A DNA stretch of 43,088 nt. It comes from Mesobacillus maritimus (GTDB taxonomy: Bacteria > Bacillota > Bacilli > Bacillales > Cytobacillaceae). The position numbers and the translations under genes are program-made. Positions 7,585 through 15,989 of this stretch are shown here, in pieces. Each line of letters starts with the position of its first letter. The stretch's first letter is position 1. The notes below the pieces were generated by a model. The model was not told where the DNA came from. It was given only the letters and a program-made list of their open reading frames with translations, and made no database searches. The DNA is taken from contig NZ_JAMBNR010000024.1 in the NCBI RefSeq assembly GCF_023715205.1, positions 1-43,088 of the forward strand, written 5' to 3'.

Positions 7585-8724
7585 ATGGCGAAAAGAGAAG
7601 TTCTTACGCTTTTATTAGCTGGTGGAAAAGGAACAAGATTAAAAAAACTAACAGAATCAATGGCAAAACCTGCAGTTCCTTTTGGCGGGAAGTACCGAAT
7701 CATTGATTTTGTCTTAAGTAATTGCCGGAATTCAGGAATGAGTACAGTAGGAATTCTGCTACAATATCAACCTCATACACTCCAAAATTATATTAGTAAT
7801 GGGGGCACTTGGGAGTTGGACCGTAGAGAATCTGAAATCACTTTTCTCCCCCCATTTCAATGTGATGATATGGATCGCTGGTATGAAGGGACTGCTCATG
7901 CGGTTGCCCAAAATCATCAATTCATTGAGTCATATGATCCCGAATTTGTTTTAGTGCTTTCAGCTGATCAAATCTACAAAATGGACTACTCAAAATTAAT
8001 TCATTTCCATAAACAAAAGGCTGCGGAGGTTACGGTTGCTGTGACTTCTGTCCCTTGGAAGGATGCTTCACGCTTTGGAACCATTCAGATAAATTCTAAA
8101 ACAAAACGAATCCTCAAATTTGAAGAAAAACCTAACTCTCCTCAAACAAATCTCGTATCGATGGGGATCTATCTTTTCAATTGGCAAGCATTGAAAAATA
8201 AAATTTTGCAATTCCAGAATAAAAAAGAAACCTTCCATGACTTTGGTAAGGATATAATCCCTCAAATGCTCGAGTCCCGACACCGAATGTTTGCTTATGA
8301 ATTTCATGATTACTGGAAAGATATTGGTACAGTTGAAAGTTATTGGGAAGCGAATATGGACTTATTATCTGCAAAAACAAATCCAATTCTGCGACAAAAA
8401 CATTGGCCAATCTACACAACTGAATATTCTTTACCACCAAGTTATAACGACGAAACCGCTAATATTAGCCAATCAATAATTGGCGAGGGATGTGAAATTT
8501 ATGGTGATATTCATAAATCCGTTATTTCATATGGATGCACCATAGGGAAGGGTTCGGTTATTAAGAATTCAGTTGTACTACCAAATACTGTTATTCATGA
8601 AAATGTCGTATGTGAAAATGTTGTAATATGTGGCAATACGGTGATTGATAGTTATCTAAAGATTAATCAAACATTTAGCAGTGTTCTCTCAATAGATAAA
8701 GAAAAAATAAAACACCAATGGTGA
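7585..8724 (+). CDS. glgC: Glucose-1-phosphate adenylyltransferase-like protein (GlgC family)
   Basis: GlgC makes ADP-glucose for glycogen synthesis. The 379-residue protein has a nucleotidyltransferase domain with GGKGTRLKKLT (about residues 13-23) and KPAVPFGGKYRIIDF. It also has YEGTAHAV, SADQIYKMDY, FEEKP and DYWKDIGTVESYWEANM. The C-terminus (about 285-365) is a left-handed beta-helix of hexapeptide type (IIGEGCEIYG, VISYGCTIGKGS). AAAGGAG precedes the ATG at 7585; an in-frame ATG at 7567 has none. It is slightly divergent from typical GlgC, for example FVLSNCRNSG where FPLSNC is usual. No glgD, glgA, glgB or glgP lies in the window, so it is an orphan copy. An exact Spo0A box lies upstream. 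Family certain; glycogen role likely but not proven by context. Confidence 0.85.
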   Translation: MAKREVLTLLLAGGKGTRLKKLTESMAKPAVPFGGKYRIIDFVLSNCRNSGMSTVGILLQYQPHTLQNYISNGGTWELDRRESEITFLPPFQCDDMDRWYEGTAHAVAQNHQFIESYDPEFVLVLSADQIYKMDYSKLIHFHKQKAAEVTVAVTSVPWKDASRFGTIQINSKTKRILKFEEKPNSPQTNLVSMGIYLFNWQALKNKILQFQNKKETFHDFGKDIIPQMLESRHRMFAYEFHDYWKDIGTVESYWEANMDLLSAKTNPILRQKHWPIYTTEYSLPPSYNDETANISQSIIGEGCEIYGDIHKSVISYGCTIGKGSVIKNSVVLPNTVIHENVVCENVVICGNTVIDSYLKINQTFSSVLSIDKEKIKHQW

Positions 8725-8806
8725 ATAGAGGATCATTTCATCTTGATTGCATTACTTGGAAAAAGATAGTATGCTAACACTGCAACTAAAAATTGGAGTG
8801 ATGAAT

Positions 8807-9241
8807 ATGTCAATGGCCTATGAAGAATATATGAGACAAATAGTCAAGCCAATGCGTGAGGAACTAGTTCAAGCAGGCTTTAAAGAATTATTAACACCTG
8901 AAGAAGTTGAGGGTTATGTAGAAAATGCAACAGGTACAACTTTAGTAGTCGTGAACTCTGTGTGTGGATGTGCGGCTGGATTGGCTAGACCTGCTGCAAC
9001 GCAGGCACTGCTGCGTTCAGAAAAAAAACCAGATCATTTGGTTACTGTTTTTGCTGGACAGGAAAAAGATGCAACAGCAAAAATGCGCGAGTATTTCACA
9101 GGAATTGAACCTTCTTCTCCTTCGATGGCTTTGTTAAAAGGAAAAGAAGTGGTTCATTTTATTCCACGGGATGAGATTGAAGGGAAATCAATGGAAGAAG
9201 TAATGGAAAACCTTCAAACTGCTTTTGAGACAAATTGTTAA
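8807..9241 (+). CDS. brxB: Bacilliredoxin BrxB
   Basis: BrxA/BrxB remove bacillithiol from S-bacillithiolated proteins in the cytosol. The 144-residue length matches the family. The signature CGC lies at residues 53-55 (VVNSVCGCAAG), inside a thioredoxin-like fold with FAGQEKDATAKMREYF and PSSPSMALLKGKEVVHFIPR. I start at the ATG at 8807 (MSMAYEEY) because GGAG at 8795-8798 is eight bases away. The ATG at 8801 is only two bases from it, and a further upstream frame to 8747 is unsupported. The B. subtilis counterpart (formerly yphP) has the same neighbours, ypgR and ypiP. A terminator follows. Confidence 0.95.
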   Translation: MSMAYEEYMRQIVKPMREELVQAGFKELLTPEEVEGYVENATGTTLVVVNSVCGCAAGLARPAATQALLRSEKKPDHLVTVFAGQEKDATAKMREYFTGIEPSSPSMALLKGKEVVHFIPRDEIEGKSMEEVMENLQTAFETNC

Positions 9242-9254
9242 GAAGTTGAATGTT

Positions 9255-9286
9255 AAGCAAAGGATGCGATACATCCTTTGCTTTTT
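9255..9286 (+). terminator. Intrinsic terminator of brxB
   Basis: GCAAAGGATG (9257-9266) and CATCCTTTGC (9272-9281) form a perfect stem around CGATA, extended by two A-T pairs, with a T5 tail. Confidence 0.9.
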
Positions 9287-9327
9287 CTAATAGAATCTTA
9301 TTTAACTTTTAAATGCAGGTGTTAATT

Positions 9328-10107
9328 ATGTTGATTACAACAGCTGGTCGTACAGATGAAAAGATGATTGCAAGAGCACAGGAATTAGCTCACAAGTTTA
9401 ACGCTCGGTATGTTCCAAGGAATAAAAAATCCGTGCTCATGATTATGAATGAATGGAAGAACGATTGTATTGTAGTTGGGAAAAACCGTTTAGAACTCTA
9501 TCCTTTCGGAGAACAAGGGAATCCTTTTTTCTTCCATCCAAACTCCTCAATGTTTCGGATTAAGCGATTGCAAAAAGGTGAGTGCGATCCTTTTATAGAT
9601 GCTGCCCGGTTGGAGTCAGGAATGAAGCTATTAGATTGTACCCTTGGGTTAGCTTCTGATAGTATTGTCGCTAGTTACATTGTCGGCTCAACTGGTAGTG
9701 TTATTGGGGTAGAGGGAAACCCATTTCTTGCTTATTTAGTAAAAGAAGGGTTACAAAGATGGGATTCAGAGGTAGATGATATAAATCGTGCCATGAGGAG
9801 AATCGATGTCATTCATAATCATGCACTAAATGTACTTAAGCAACAACCTAATAATAGTTTCGACTGTGTTTATTTTGATCCAATGTTTGAAGAGACCATC
9901 GTTGAATCTGATGGAATAAAAGGATTATCTAAATTTGCCTTGCAAGAAAGTCTCTCAGAAGAGCTGATTAAGGAGGCTCTCCGGGTAGCAAGTAAACGAA
10001 TAGTTTTAAAAGATCACTTTAGAAGCAAAAGATTCTACCAATTTCCTTTTTCAATTATTAGAAGGAAAACAAGTAAATTTCATTTTGGTGTCATTGAAAA
10101 AACCTGA
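9328..10107 (+). CDS. ypiP: Class I SAM-dependent methyltransferase, YpiP (RsmJ-like)
   Basis: A 259-residue protein related to the RsmJ group of rRNA guanine-N2 methyltransferases. Motif I is LLDCTLGLASDS and the catalytic-type motif is VYFDPMF (about residue 190). A small N-terminal domain precedes them (ITTAGRTDEKMIARAQ). The ATG at 9328 is chosen for AGGTG seven bases upstream; an ATG at 9313 lacks a site. Its stop codon lies inside the left arm of the terminator. The brxB-ypiP-ypjP order matches B. subtilis. The substrate is an inference from the motif only; Gram-positive members have not, to my knowledge, been assigned a target. Confidence 0.82.
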   Translation: MLITTAGRTDEKMIARAQELAHKFNARYVPRNKKSVLMIMNEWKNDCIVVGKNRLELYPFGEQGNPFFFHPNSSMFRIKRLQKGECDPFIDAARLESGMKLLDCTLGLASDSIVASYIVGSTGSVIGVEGNPFLAYLVKEGLQRWDSEVDDINRAMRRIDVIHNHALNVLKQQPNNSFDCVYFDPMFEETIVESDGIKGLSKFALQESLSEELIKEALRVASKRIVLKDHFRSKRFYQFPFSIIRRKTSKFHFGVIEKT

Positions 10108-10129
10108 AAAATTTCTTTTCAGGTTTTTT
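10097..10129 (+). terminator. Intrinsic terminator overlapping the ypiP stop
   Basis: Perfect 14-base arms (10097-10110 and 10116-10129) enclose ATTTC. The right arm itself ends in six Ts. The ypiP TGA (10105-10107) lies within the left arm. Confidence 0.9.
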
Positions 10130-10135
10130 AGGTCA

Positions 10136-10207
10136 TTAATCTGTAGCGGTTAAATAAACAAAATACGCAAGCATACCTAAGCCGATAATTGTAACTGCCC
10201 AAGTCAT
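10136..10207 (-). CDS. 23-residue single-span membrane peptide
   Basis: A very short frame on the minus strand starts with ATG at 10205-10207 and ends with TAA at 10136-10138. It is preceded eight bases away by AAAGGGGG, an unusually strong ribosome binding site. The peptide starts MTWAVTIIGLGMLAYFVYL and ends TATD, so nearly all of it is one transmembrane segment. Size and composition are those of small regulatory subunits or modulators of membrane complexes, such as the oxidase-associated CydS/CydX type. I cannot name a family. It is convergent with ypiP and divergent from ypjP. The binding site, the amphiphilic design and the fit between flanking genes argue that it is real. Confidence 0.6.
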   Translation of the reverse strand: MTWAVTIIGLGMLAYFVYLTATD

Positions 10208-10407
10208 GATAAAATCCCCCTTTACTATTTCTTAAAATTATGTACCAACAATGATGAGTTATACTTAAAAGAGAGATTTTCTTCACTAAAACCAGGTTAT
10301 CTATTACCTAAAGAAAAAAATGCTGTATAATAAATTTATAAACTATTGATTTTAGAAAATAATAGATATTCCATAATTTCTATTGGCTAACAGAAGGGGG
10401 CAAGTTT

Positions 10408-10992
10408 ATGCCACTATGGTTACGGAATTCGCTTGTAGTATTAATTTCGATCATAACATTTGGTTTGGTATCGCCAGCTCAGGCATCGGAACTATTATCA
10501 CTTGAACCAAAGACGAACCATCAATCTGATACGTATGAAAATGTAACAGTTGAAGAAGAAGTATTTCAAAGCCAATCAGAGGAAGAGTCACGAAGTCTCT
10601 TTGTTCAGCGAATGGTGAGGGAAGCGGAACAAAAGTCTCTAGAAAAATTTGGAAACCGGATAGGTCCCGTCATTGAAGATGAATTTCGTCAACTTATTCT
10701 TCCGAATATGGAGATTGCAATTGCATCAGTAGCAGAGCAATTTCCACGAGAAGATTTAGAAACTCTTGAAATAACAGAAGTACCCAGTGGCGGTGTTGCT
10801 GAAAAGATTTTTCATATTATAAATGCGGAGAACAAAGATATTATTCGTTTCCACGTAAGAAGAGACCACCCACCACTTGAAGGTTATTGGTTTAACTTTC
10901 ATTATCATACCCATCATGATCAGTTTCAAAAGCATTATGAGTTAGGGTTGATTTATTGGGATAAAAATACCCCTCCTAAATGGAAGAGTTGA
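10408..10992 (+). CDS. ypjP: YpjP family secreted protein
   Basis: A 194-residue protein matching YpjP in position and character. Residues 5-25 are hydrophobic and followed by SPAQAS, a likely signal peptidase site. The mature part begins with an acidic, disordered stretch (VEEEVFQSQSEEES) and continues as a charged helical region. The C-terminal end is rich in aromatic and His residues (GYWFNFHYHTHHDQF) and ends near PPKWKS. AGAAGGGGG precedes the ATG. The gene lies between ypiP and the thyA-dfrA cluster as in B. subtilis. The function of the family is unknown; the His cluster could bind metal, which is only a guess. Confidence 0.85.
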   Translation: MPLWLRNSLVVLISIITFGLVSPAQASELLSLEPKTNHQSDTYENVTVEEEVFQSQSEEESRSLFVQRMVREAEQKSLEKFGNRIGPVIEDEFRQLILPNMEIAIASVAEQFPREDLETLEITEVPSGGVAEKIFHIINAENKDIIRFHVRRDHPPLEGYWFNFHYHTHHDQFQKHYELGLIYWDKNTPPKWKS

Positions 10993-11001
10993 GGGTAGTG
11001 A

Positions 11002-11029
11002 AGAGAGCATACATTGCTCTCTTTTTTTT
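11002..11029 (+). terminator. Intrinsic terminator of ypjP
   Basis: AGAGAGCA (11002-11009) and TGCTCTCT (11015-11022) flank a five-base loop and are followed by Ts to 11029. Confidence 0.88.
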
Positions 11030-11130
11030 GTTAATGGATAGTAGGAGCCGAGTCCTCAATTCGTTTTGTAATTCCCGAATATAAAAGTAAAAAATCGGCT
11101 TAAACACATTTACGCGATTCTTCTTTCAAG

Positions 11131-11364
11131 CTACTGAGTTCTCTTTATCTGCATGTGTAGAGTGAGTGAAATGATGAGATAGAGGTGAAATAGAATGGTT
11201 ATAGGTACATAAATACTTGCTGGAATGTAAATGACCATGAACACAAAGAAAATGAGATAGATAATTACATCTAAAAGAATGAAATAACCTGAGGTTGTTA
11301 CCTGTTGTAACAAGTTTAAATCTTCTGCAGTAGCGTTCCGTTGTTTTAAATGATTTTGTGTCAT
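11131..11364 (-). CDS. Small two-span membrane protein
   Basis: A 77-residue protein on the minus strand, not recognised. The N-terminal 25 residues are polar (QNHLKQRNATAEDLNLLQQV). Two hydrophobic segments follow, about residues 27-47 (GYFILLDVIIYLIFFVFMVI) and 51-71 (ASIYVPITILFHLYLIISL). A short basic tail ends it, so a hairpin in the membrane with both ends cytosolic is likely. I start at the ATG ending at 11364 because AGGTG lies about eight bases upstream; an in-frame GTG at 11376 overlaps that site. It is transcribed away from the metallopeptidase gene. No function is proposed. Confidence 0.65.
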   Translation of the reverse strand: MTQNHLKQRNATAEDLNLLQQVTTSGYFILLDVIIYLIFFVFMVIYIPASIYVPITILFHLYLIISLTLHMQIKRTQ

Positions 11365-11536
11365 TGTTTGTTTCACCTACTTTTCTGTGTACTGAACTAT
11401 ATGCAACAGAAGGGGATTTGGTGAGGAATTCGGAAGCCTTCCTTATTCTGTAAGTTTTCTGTCGGACACCGATGTATGAAAAGGATATGTTATAATTTTA
11501 ATAGTTTAATAACAACGAGAATTTAAGGGGGGCGAT

Positions 11537-12241
11537 ATGATGCGTAGACTGAGTCATATTCTCCTAATTACTGTCTTTGCATTAATACTCCCAAGTAGCT
11601 TACATGCAAATATTAATGGATTACCGTTAAAAAATCTTCCTAAACAATCTTTGTTATATGATTATTTGGAGATCAATCATATTGATTTGCTCGGAGAAAT
11701 TATACTATTACCTGAAGAATCATTTGACCATCATGAAGTGGCTGCTATCTTATCCCGTTTCGATGCACTTCCAGAATCTATTTTGAGGAAGGTTATTGAG
11801 GAACGGATTTATGTCTCATTATTTAATGGGAAACTAACAGATAATCCGTCCGCCCGGAATTTGAGTGGGATCACTCCAAGGGGGTATAACTTAGGGAAAA
11901 CATGGGATGAGGTCCCAGGTGTCGGTGGATCAAAAATGGTATTGGTGAAAATCGGAAGCAGTGATCGCGGATCAGGTCATGGTTCGGTAAATCTTGAATT
12001 ACATGAACTTGCCCATTCCTTGGATCGACATGTGTACAAATTAATACGTGAAGACCCGGAGTTTCTTGGTATTTGGAAAATTGAATCCAAATTATTATTT
12101 CCAGGTAGGGATTACTTTTTGAATTTTCCCGAGGAATATTTTGCTGAAACGTTTGCAATGTATTATCTTGGTGGAGAATATCAGCAATTACTAAGAGAGA
12201 TCGCGCCTCAGACGTATGGATATATTCATAAATTAAAGTGA
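11537..12241 (+). CDS. Secreted lethal-factor-like zinc metallopeptidase
   Basis: A 234-residue exported protein. Residues 1-24 form a signal peptide ([19 protein letters not shown]). The zinc site is HELAH with His156, Glu157 and His160. The third ligand is probably Glu204 in [12 protein letters not shown], 44 residues on, the same arrangement as in anthrax lethal factor (M34) and the clostridial Pro-Pro endopeptidase PPEP-1. It consists of one catalytic domain only, with no toxin-delivery part. This makes a PPEP-like secreted endopeptidase more likely than a toxin. AAGGGGGG precedes two adjacent ATGs (11537 and 11540). It sits alone between ypjP and thyA. Fold assignment is confident; cleavage specificity is unknown. 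Confidence 0.85.
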   Translation: MMRRLSHILLITVFALILPSSLHANINGLPLKNLPKQSLLYDYLEINHIDLLGEIILLPEESFDHHEVAAILSRFDALPESILRKVIEERIYVSLFNGKLTDNPSARNLSGITPRGYNLGKTWDEVPGVGGSKMVLVKIGSSDRGSGHGSVNLELHELAHSLDRHVYKLIREDPEFLGIWKIESKLLFPGRDYFLNFPEEYFAETFAMYYLGGEYQQLLREIAPQTYGYIHKLK

Positions 12242-12245
12242 GTTT

Positions 12246-12276
12246 GGCGGTAAGCAATTGTTTGCCGTCATTTTTT
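12246..12276 (+). terminator. Intrinsic terminator of the metallopeptidase gene
   Basis: Arms at 12246-12255 and 12260-12269 pair with three wobbles around a four-base loop. TTTTTT at 12271-12276 follows. Confidence 0.7.
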
Positions 12277-12338
12277 GGCTGGATTTGCCGGACTTTGTAT
12301 TCTACAATATAGTAGATGTAATTAAGGTGGGTGATTTG

Positions 12339-13133
12339 ATGAAACAGTATTTAGATTTATGCAAACATGTTTTAGAAAATGGGACAAAAAAGGAAGATCG
12401 TACCGGTACCGGAACCATTAGTACATTTGGATATCAGATGAGGTTTAATTTAAAAGAAGGATTTCCAGTTGTCACAACCAAAAAACTTCATCTGAAAAGT
12501 ATTATTCATGAATTGCTCTGGTTCCTAAATGGTGATACAAATGTCAAATACCTACAAGATAATGGTGTGCGAATTTGGAATGAATGGGCGGATGAAAATG
12601 GAGAATTGGGTCCTGTATATGGCCATCAATGGAGATCTTGGCCGACACCGGATGGAAGAAGTATTGATCAAATCTCCAATTTAATTCACCAAATAAAAAA
12701 TAACCCGGATTCTAGAAGGTTGATTGTCAATGCGTGGAATGTCGCGGACGTCGATAATATGGCACTCCCGCCATGTCACTGTTTGTTTCAATTTTATGTA
12801 GCCGATGGGAAACTTTCATGTCAGCTCTATCAAAGATCTGCAGACATTTTCTTAGGTGTACCTTTTAATATTGCTTCCTATGCATTGTTGACAATGATGA
12901 TTGCACAAGTATGCGATTTGGAGCCTGGTGAATTTATTCATACGCTTGGAGATGCACATATCTACACAAATCATTTGGAACAGGTAGAACTACAATTAAC
13001 TAGAAATCCGCGAGCTTTGCCGAAAATGAAATTGAATCCTGAAGTTAAAGACATTTTCAGTTTTCGCTTTGAGGATTTCACATTGGAAGATTATGACCCA
13101 CATCCACATATCAAAGGAGTCGTGAGTGTATGA
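12339..13133 (+). CDS. thyA: Thymidylate synthase (ThyA/ThyB type)
   Basis: Methylates dUMP to dTMP with methylenetetrahydrofolate. The 264-residue protein has the length of E. coli ThyA and B. subtilis ThyB. The nucleophile Cys146 lies in [10 protein letters not shown]. The substrate loop is EDRTGTGT near residue 18, [10 protein letters not shown] precedes the active site and [19 protein letters not shown] follows it. AAGGTGGGTG precedes the ATG at 12339. The open frame reaches upstream to 12258, but that part overlaps the preceding terminator. The stop overlaps the dfrA start (ATGA), so the two are translated from one message and couple dTMP synthesis to recycling of dihydrofolate. Confidence 0.97.
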   Translation: MKQYLDLCKHVLENGTKKEDRTGTGTISTFGYQMRFNLKEGFPVVTTKKLHLKSIIHELLWFLNGDTNVKYLQDNGVRIWNEWADENGELGPVYGHQWRSWPTPDGRSIDQISNLIHQIKNNPDSRRLIVNAWNVADVDNMALPPCHCLFQFYVADGKLSCQLYQRSADIFLGVPFNIASYALLTMMIAQVCDLEPGEFIHTLGDAHIYTNHLEQVELQLTRNPRALPKMKLNPEVKDIFSFRFEDFTLEDYDPHPHIKGVVSV

Positions 13134-13618
13134 TATCGCTAATTTGGGCAATGGATGAAAAACGGGTTATCGGAAGTTACAATAAACTCCCGTGGCATCT
13201 ACCTGAGGATTTAAAGTTTTTTAAAAGAGTTACCATGGGACATCCGATTGTTATGGGACGGAAAACATATGAGTCAATCGGCAAACCTCTTCCTGGGCGT
13301 GAAAACATCATTATTACACGAGATAGACAATTTAAATGTGAAGGATGCACGGTTTTTCACTCCATTGATGAATTGATAGCATTCACATTAAATAAGGATG
13401 AAGAGGTCTTTGTAATTGGTGGAGCGGAAATTTTTAAAGAAGTAATTCAACATGCAGATCGTCTGTACTTGACAATAATTCATCACCAATTTGAAGGAGA
13501 TACTTACTTTCCTGTCTTCCATATGGATGAATGGGAATTGGATTCACGCCAAATGGGTATTAAAGATGAGAAAAATCCGTATGACTATGAATTCTTACTT
13601 TATAAACGAAAACAATGA
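13130..13618 (+). CDS. dfrA: Dihydrofolate reductase
   Basis: Reduces the dihydrofolate produced by thymidylate synthase. The 162-residue protein shows [12 protein letters not shown], the [11 protein letters not shown] loop with its catalytic acid, GRKTYESIG for [16 protein letters not shown] and FVIGGAEIF. The size is typical of chromosomal Bacillus enzymes. The ATG overlaps the thyA stop by four bases and carries its own AAGGAG within the end of thyA. A terminator follows immediately. Confidence 0.97.
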   Translation: MISLIWAMDEKRVIGSYNKLPWHLPEDLKFFKRVTMGHPIVMGRKTYESIGKPLPGRENIIITRDRQFKCEGCTVFHSIDELIAFTLNKDEEVFVIGGAEIFKEVIQHADRLYLTIIHHQFEGDTYFPVFHMDEWELDSRQMGIKDEKNPYDYEFLLYKRKQ

Positions 13619-13642
13619 GGCAGCCACTGTGCTGTCTTTTTT
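13619..13642 (+). terminator. Intrinsic terminator of thyA-dfrA
   Basis: GGCAGC (13619-13624) pairs with GCTGTC (13631-13636), one wobble, with a six-base loop and a T6 tail. Confidence 0.75.
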
Positions 13643-13773
13643 CTTTATCTCGAACCCTTGATTAAACCCTCCTAATTTGAAGTAGCGTGTGGAAAATAAA
13701 AATAATGACAATTCGCGCAATAAGTTGTTTATTAGGTATAATGGGATTTGGCAAAAAATGAAGGAGGAATCAA

Positions 13774-14502
13774 ATGCTTCGGTTGTTGTTCGTTTTCTTT
13801 TATATGAGTGCATACTTGGTATACAGTATACCTAAGTTAAAAAAAATGCAGGCGCTGCCTGAGGAGATGTCTGTTAGGGACCGTGACTTCCTAATCCATA
13901 TTACACCTCAAAAATGGTCTAAACAAATTATGAAAATGACGGGTTCTAAAATTAACGTTTTAGGGGAGAATCATTTACCTAACGGCCCTGTTTTATTAGT
14001 AAGTAATCACGAGGGAGATTTTGATATCCCTTTACTCCTAGGCTTTATCAAAAAACCCTTTGGCTTTATCTCGAAAGTCGAAGTGAAAAAGGTTCCAATT
14101 TTATCGAAGTGGATGGAAATAATGAATTGCGTGTTTTTAGACCGTAGAGACCGACGTCAATCTGTTCGCTCAATTAGGGAAGGGATTAGCCATTTAAAAC
14201 AGGGACATTCCATTCTAATATTCCCAGAGGGGACTCGTAGTAAAGGTGGGCCGATTGGAGATTTTAAATCCGGTAGTTTTAGATTAGCTAAAGAAGCAAA
14301 AGTGGCTATTGTCCCGATCTCTATTCAAGGGACTGCAGATGTGTTTGAGAAGAATAATCGACTGATTAAGCCGGCTACTATTACTCTAACCATATGTAAC
14401 CCAATTTCTTACGACGAATATAAAGAGAAGGATTTAAGTAGAGTAGCACAGGATGTTAAAGGAATTATACAAACATGTCAAACCTCTAAAAAAGTAGCTT
14501 AA
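13774..14502 (+). CDS. PlsC-type 1-acyl-glycerol-3-phosphate acyltransferase (YpkP-like)
   Basis: A 242-residue membrane-associated acyltransferase of the lysophosphatidate family, placed where B. subtilis has ypkP. Catalytic block I is NHEGDFD (HX4D, near residue 78). Block II lies around CVFLDRRDRRQ, and block III is FPEGTRSKGG near residue 150. The first 20 residues are hydrophobic and probably anchor it. AAGGAGG precedes the ATG. Downstream of dfrA but separated from it by a terminator, it is probably its own unit and ends at a very strong terminator. The class is sure; the exact acceptor is inferred. Confidence 0.88.
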   Translation: MLRLLFVFFYMSAYLVYSIPKLKKMQALPEEMSVRDRDFLIHITPQKWSKQIMKMTGSKINVLGENHLPNGPVLLVSNHEGDFDIPLLLGFIKKPFGFISKVEVKKVPILSKWMEIMNCVFLDRRDRRQSVRSIREGISHLKQGHSILIFPEGTRSKGGPIGDFKSGSFRLAKEAKVAIVPISIQGTADVFEKNNRLIKPATITLTICNPISYDEYKEKDLSRVAQDVKGIIQTCQTSKKVA

Positions 14503-14551
14503 TTAAATAAAAGAAATAGTACAGAAAATCATTCCTATATCAATTATCAGA

Positions 14552-14592
14552 ATCCCCTAGCACATTTGTTGTGCTAGGGGATCTCTTTTTTT
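14552..14592 (+). terminator. Intrinsic terminator of the acyltransferase gene
   Basis: Perfect 13-base arms (14552-14564 and 14570-14582, core CCCCTAGCACA) surround TTTGT. A CTC plus T7 tail follows. Confidence 0.9.
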
Positions 14593-14612
14593 CGGAAGTG
14601 AAAATATTTTAA

Positions 14613-14647
14613 AATTTTCTTCAATTAATGATTTTTCATGATATAAT
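14613..14647 (+). promoter_or_regulatory. ilvA promoter with possible CodY box
   Basis: TATAAT lies at 14642-14647, about 40 bases before the ATG; the -35 is weak (CTTCAA at 14619). The 15 bases at 14613-14627 match the CodY consensus AATTTTCWGAAAATT at 11 positions and overlap the -35. CodY control of ilvA is known in Bacillus, so the site is plausible but not strong. Confidence 0.45.
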
Positions 14648-14685
14648 GTACCAATTAATTATTTTATAAAAAGCGAGGGTGCTGT

Positions 14686-15951
14686 ATGGAACAAAAAACA
14701 GTGACAAAAAAAATTGTGCAAGTTGAGGATATCTTGATTGCTTATAGGCATCTAAAAGAAATTGTAGCCCATACACCACTACAGAAAAATGAACGGCTTT
14801 CTGAAAAATATGGGTGTACGGTTTATTTAAAAAGAGAGGACTTACAGCATGTTCGCTCATTTAAGCTTCGAGGCGCCTATTACTCAATGAAACTATTAGG
14901 TGACAATCTTGAAAATGGAGTTGTATGTGCCAGTGCCGGCAACCATGCTCAAGGAGTAGCATTTGCTTGTAGACAGCTAGGAGTGCAAGGGAAAATTTTT
15001 GTACCTGCTACAACTCCGCAACAGAAAGTAAAACAAATTGAAATGTTCGGACGTGAATATATCGAAATAATCCTTGCTGGAGATTCTTTTGATGATGCTT
15101 ACAATGAAGCGGTAAAATGTGCAGAGAAAGAAGAGCGTACGTTTATTCATCCTTTTGATGATGAACAAGTAATCGCTGGTCAAGGGACGGTTGCGGTTGA
15201 GGTAGTAAATGATTGTGAGGAACCGATTGACTTCATCCTTGGTAGTATTGGCGGAGGCGGCTTAATGTCAGGTGTAGGCACTTACATAAAAAGTGTTTCT
15301 CCGGGGACTAAAGTGATTGGAGTTGAACCGGAGGGAGCCGCATCAATGAAGGCTTCTATTGCCAATGAGGCGGTTTTCCCTCTAAATAATATTGATACCT
15401 TTGTTGATGGAGCGGCTGTTAAATGTGTAGGCTCGAAAACATATGAAATTTGTAAAGAGTTGCTTGACGATATTGTGGTTGTTCCAGAAGGAAAGGTTTG
15501 TACGTCGATTCTTCAGCTGTATAACGAACATGCAATTGTCGCTGAACCTGCAGGGGCATTACCGTTTGCGGCATTAGATTATATAAAAGATGAAATCAAA
15601 GGGAAAACGGTTGTTTGTGTGATTAGTGGAGGCAATAATGATATTAGCCGAATGCAGGAAATTAAGGAACGTTCGCTTCTATTCGAAGGTCTCCTCCATT
15701 ATTTTATCGTTGATTTCCCACAACGAGCGGGAGCACTAAGGGAATTCCTTGATGATGTTCTTGGTCCACAGGATGACATTACAAGATTTGAATATACGAA
15801 AAAGCATAATAAAGAAAGTGGACCAGCTTTAGTGGGTATTGAATTGAAAGATAAAAATGAATATCCTCGTTTGAAAGAAAGCCTGAATCGTAAGGGCTTT
15901 TCATACCTTGAGTTAAATAAAGATAATCAATTATTTAATTTACTTGTTTAA
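14686..15951 (+). CDS. ilvA: Threonine ammonia-lyase, biosynthetic
   Basis: Converts threonine to 2-oxobutanoate, the first step towards isoleucine. The 421-residue size and domain plan fit the Bacillus-type IlvA. The PLP domain has Lys60 in SFKLRGAY, the SAGNHAQGVA motif and the GSIGGGGLMSG phosphate loop. A short C-terminal ACT-like domain begins near residue 338 (LHYFIVDFPQRAGALREFL). The ribosome binding site is modest (GAGGGTG). The gene is monocistronic and away from any ilv-leu operon, as in B. subtilis. Isoleucine feedback is expected from the ACT domain; CodY control is suggested by an upstream site. Confidence 0.95.
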   Translation: MEQKTVTKKIVQVEDILIAYRHLKEIVAHTPLQKNERLSEKYGCTVYLKREDLQHVRSFKLRGAYYSMKLLGDNLENGVVCASAGNHAQGVAFACRQLGVQGKIFVPATTPQQKVKQIEMFGREYIEIILAGDSFDDAYNEAVKCAEKEERTFIHPFDDEQVIAGQGTVAVEVVNDCEEPIDFILGSIGGGGLMSGVGTYIKSVSPGTKVIGVEPEGAASMKASIANEAVFPLNNIDTFVDGAAVKCVGSKTYEICKELLDDIVVVPEGKVCTSILQLYNEHAIVAEPAGALPFAALDYIKDEIKGKTVVCVISGGNNDISRMQEIKERSLLFEGLLHYFIVDFPQRAGALREFLDDVLGPQDDITRFEYTKKHNKESGPALVGIELKDKNEYPRLKESLNRKGFSYLELNKDNQLFNLLV

Positions 15952-15989
15952 TAACAATAATAGAGATAAAATGACAAATGGAATCAGTT

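Noticed and set aside
11871-12257. 128-codon open frame antisense to the metallopeptidase
   Set aside because: Shadow of a gene with signal peptide, zinc motif and good start; the antisense product has no recognisable feature.
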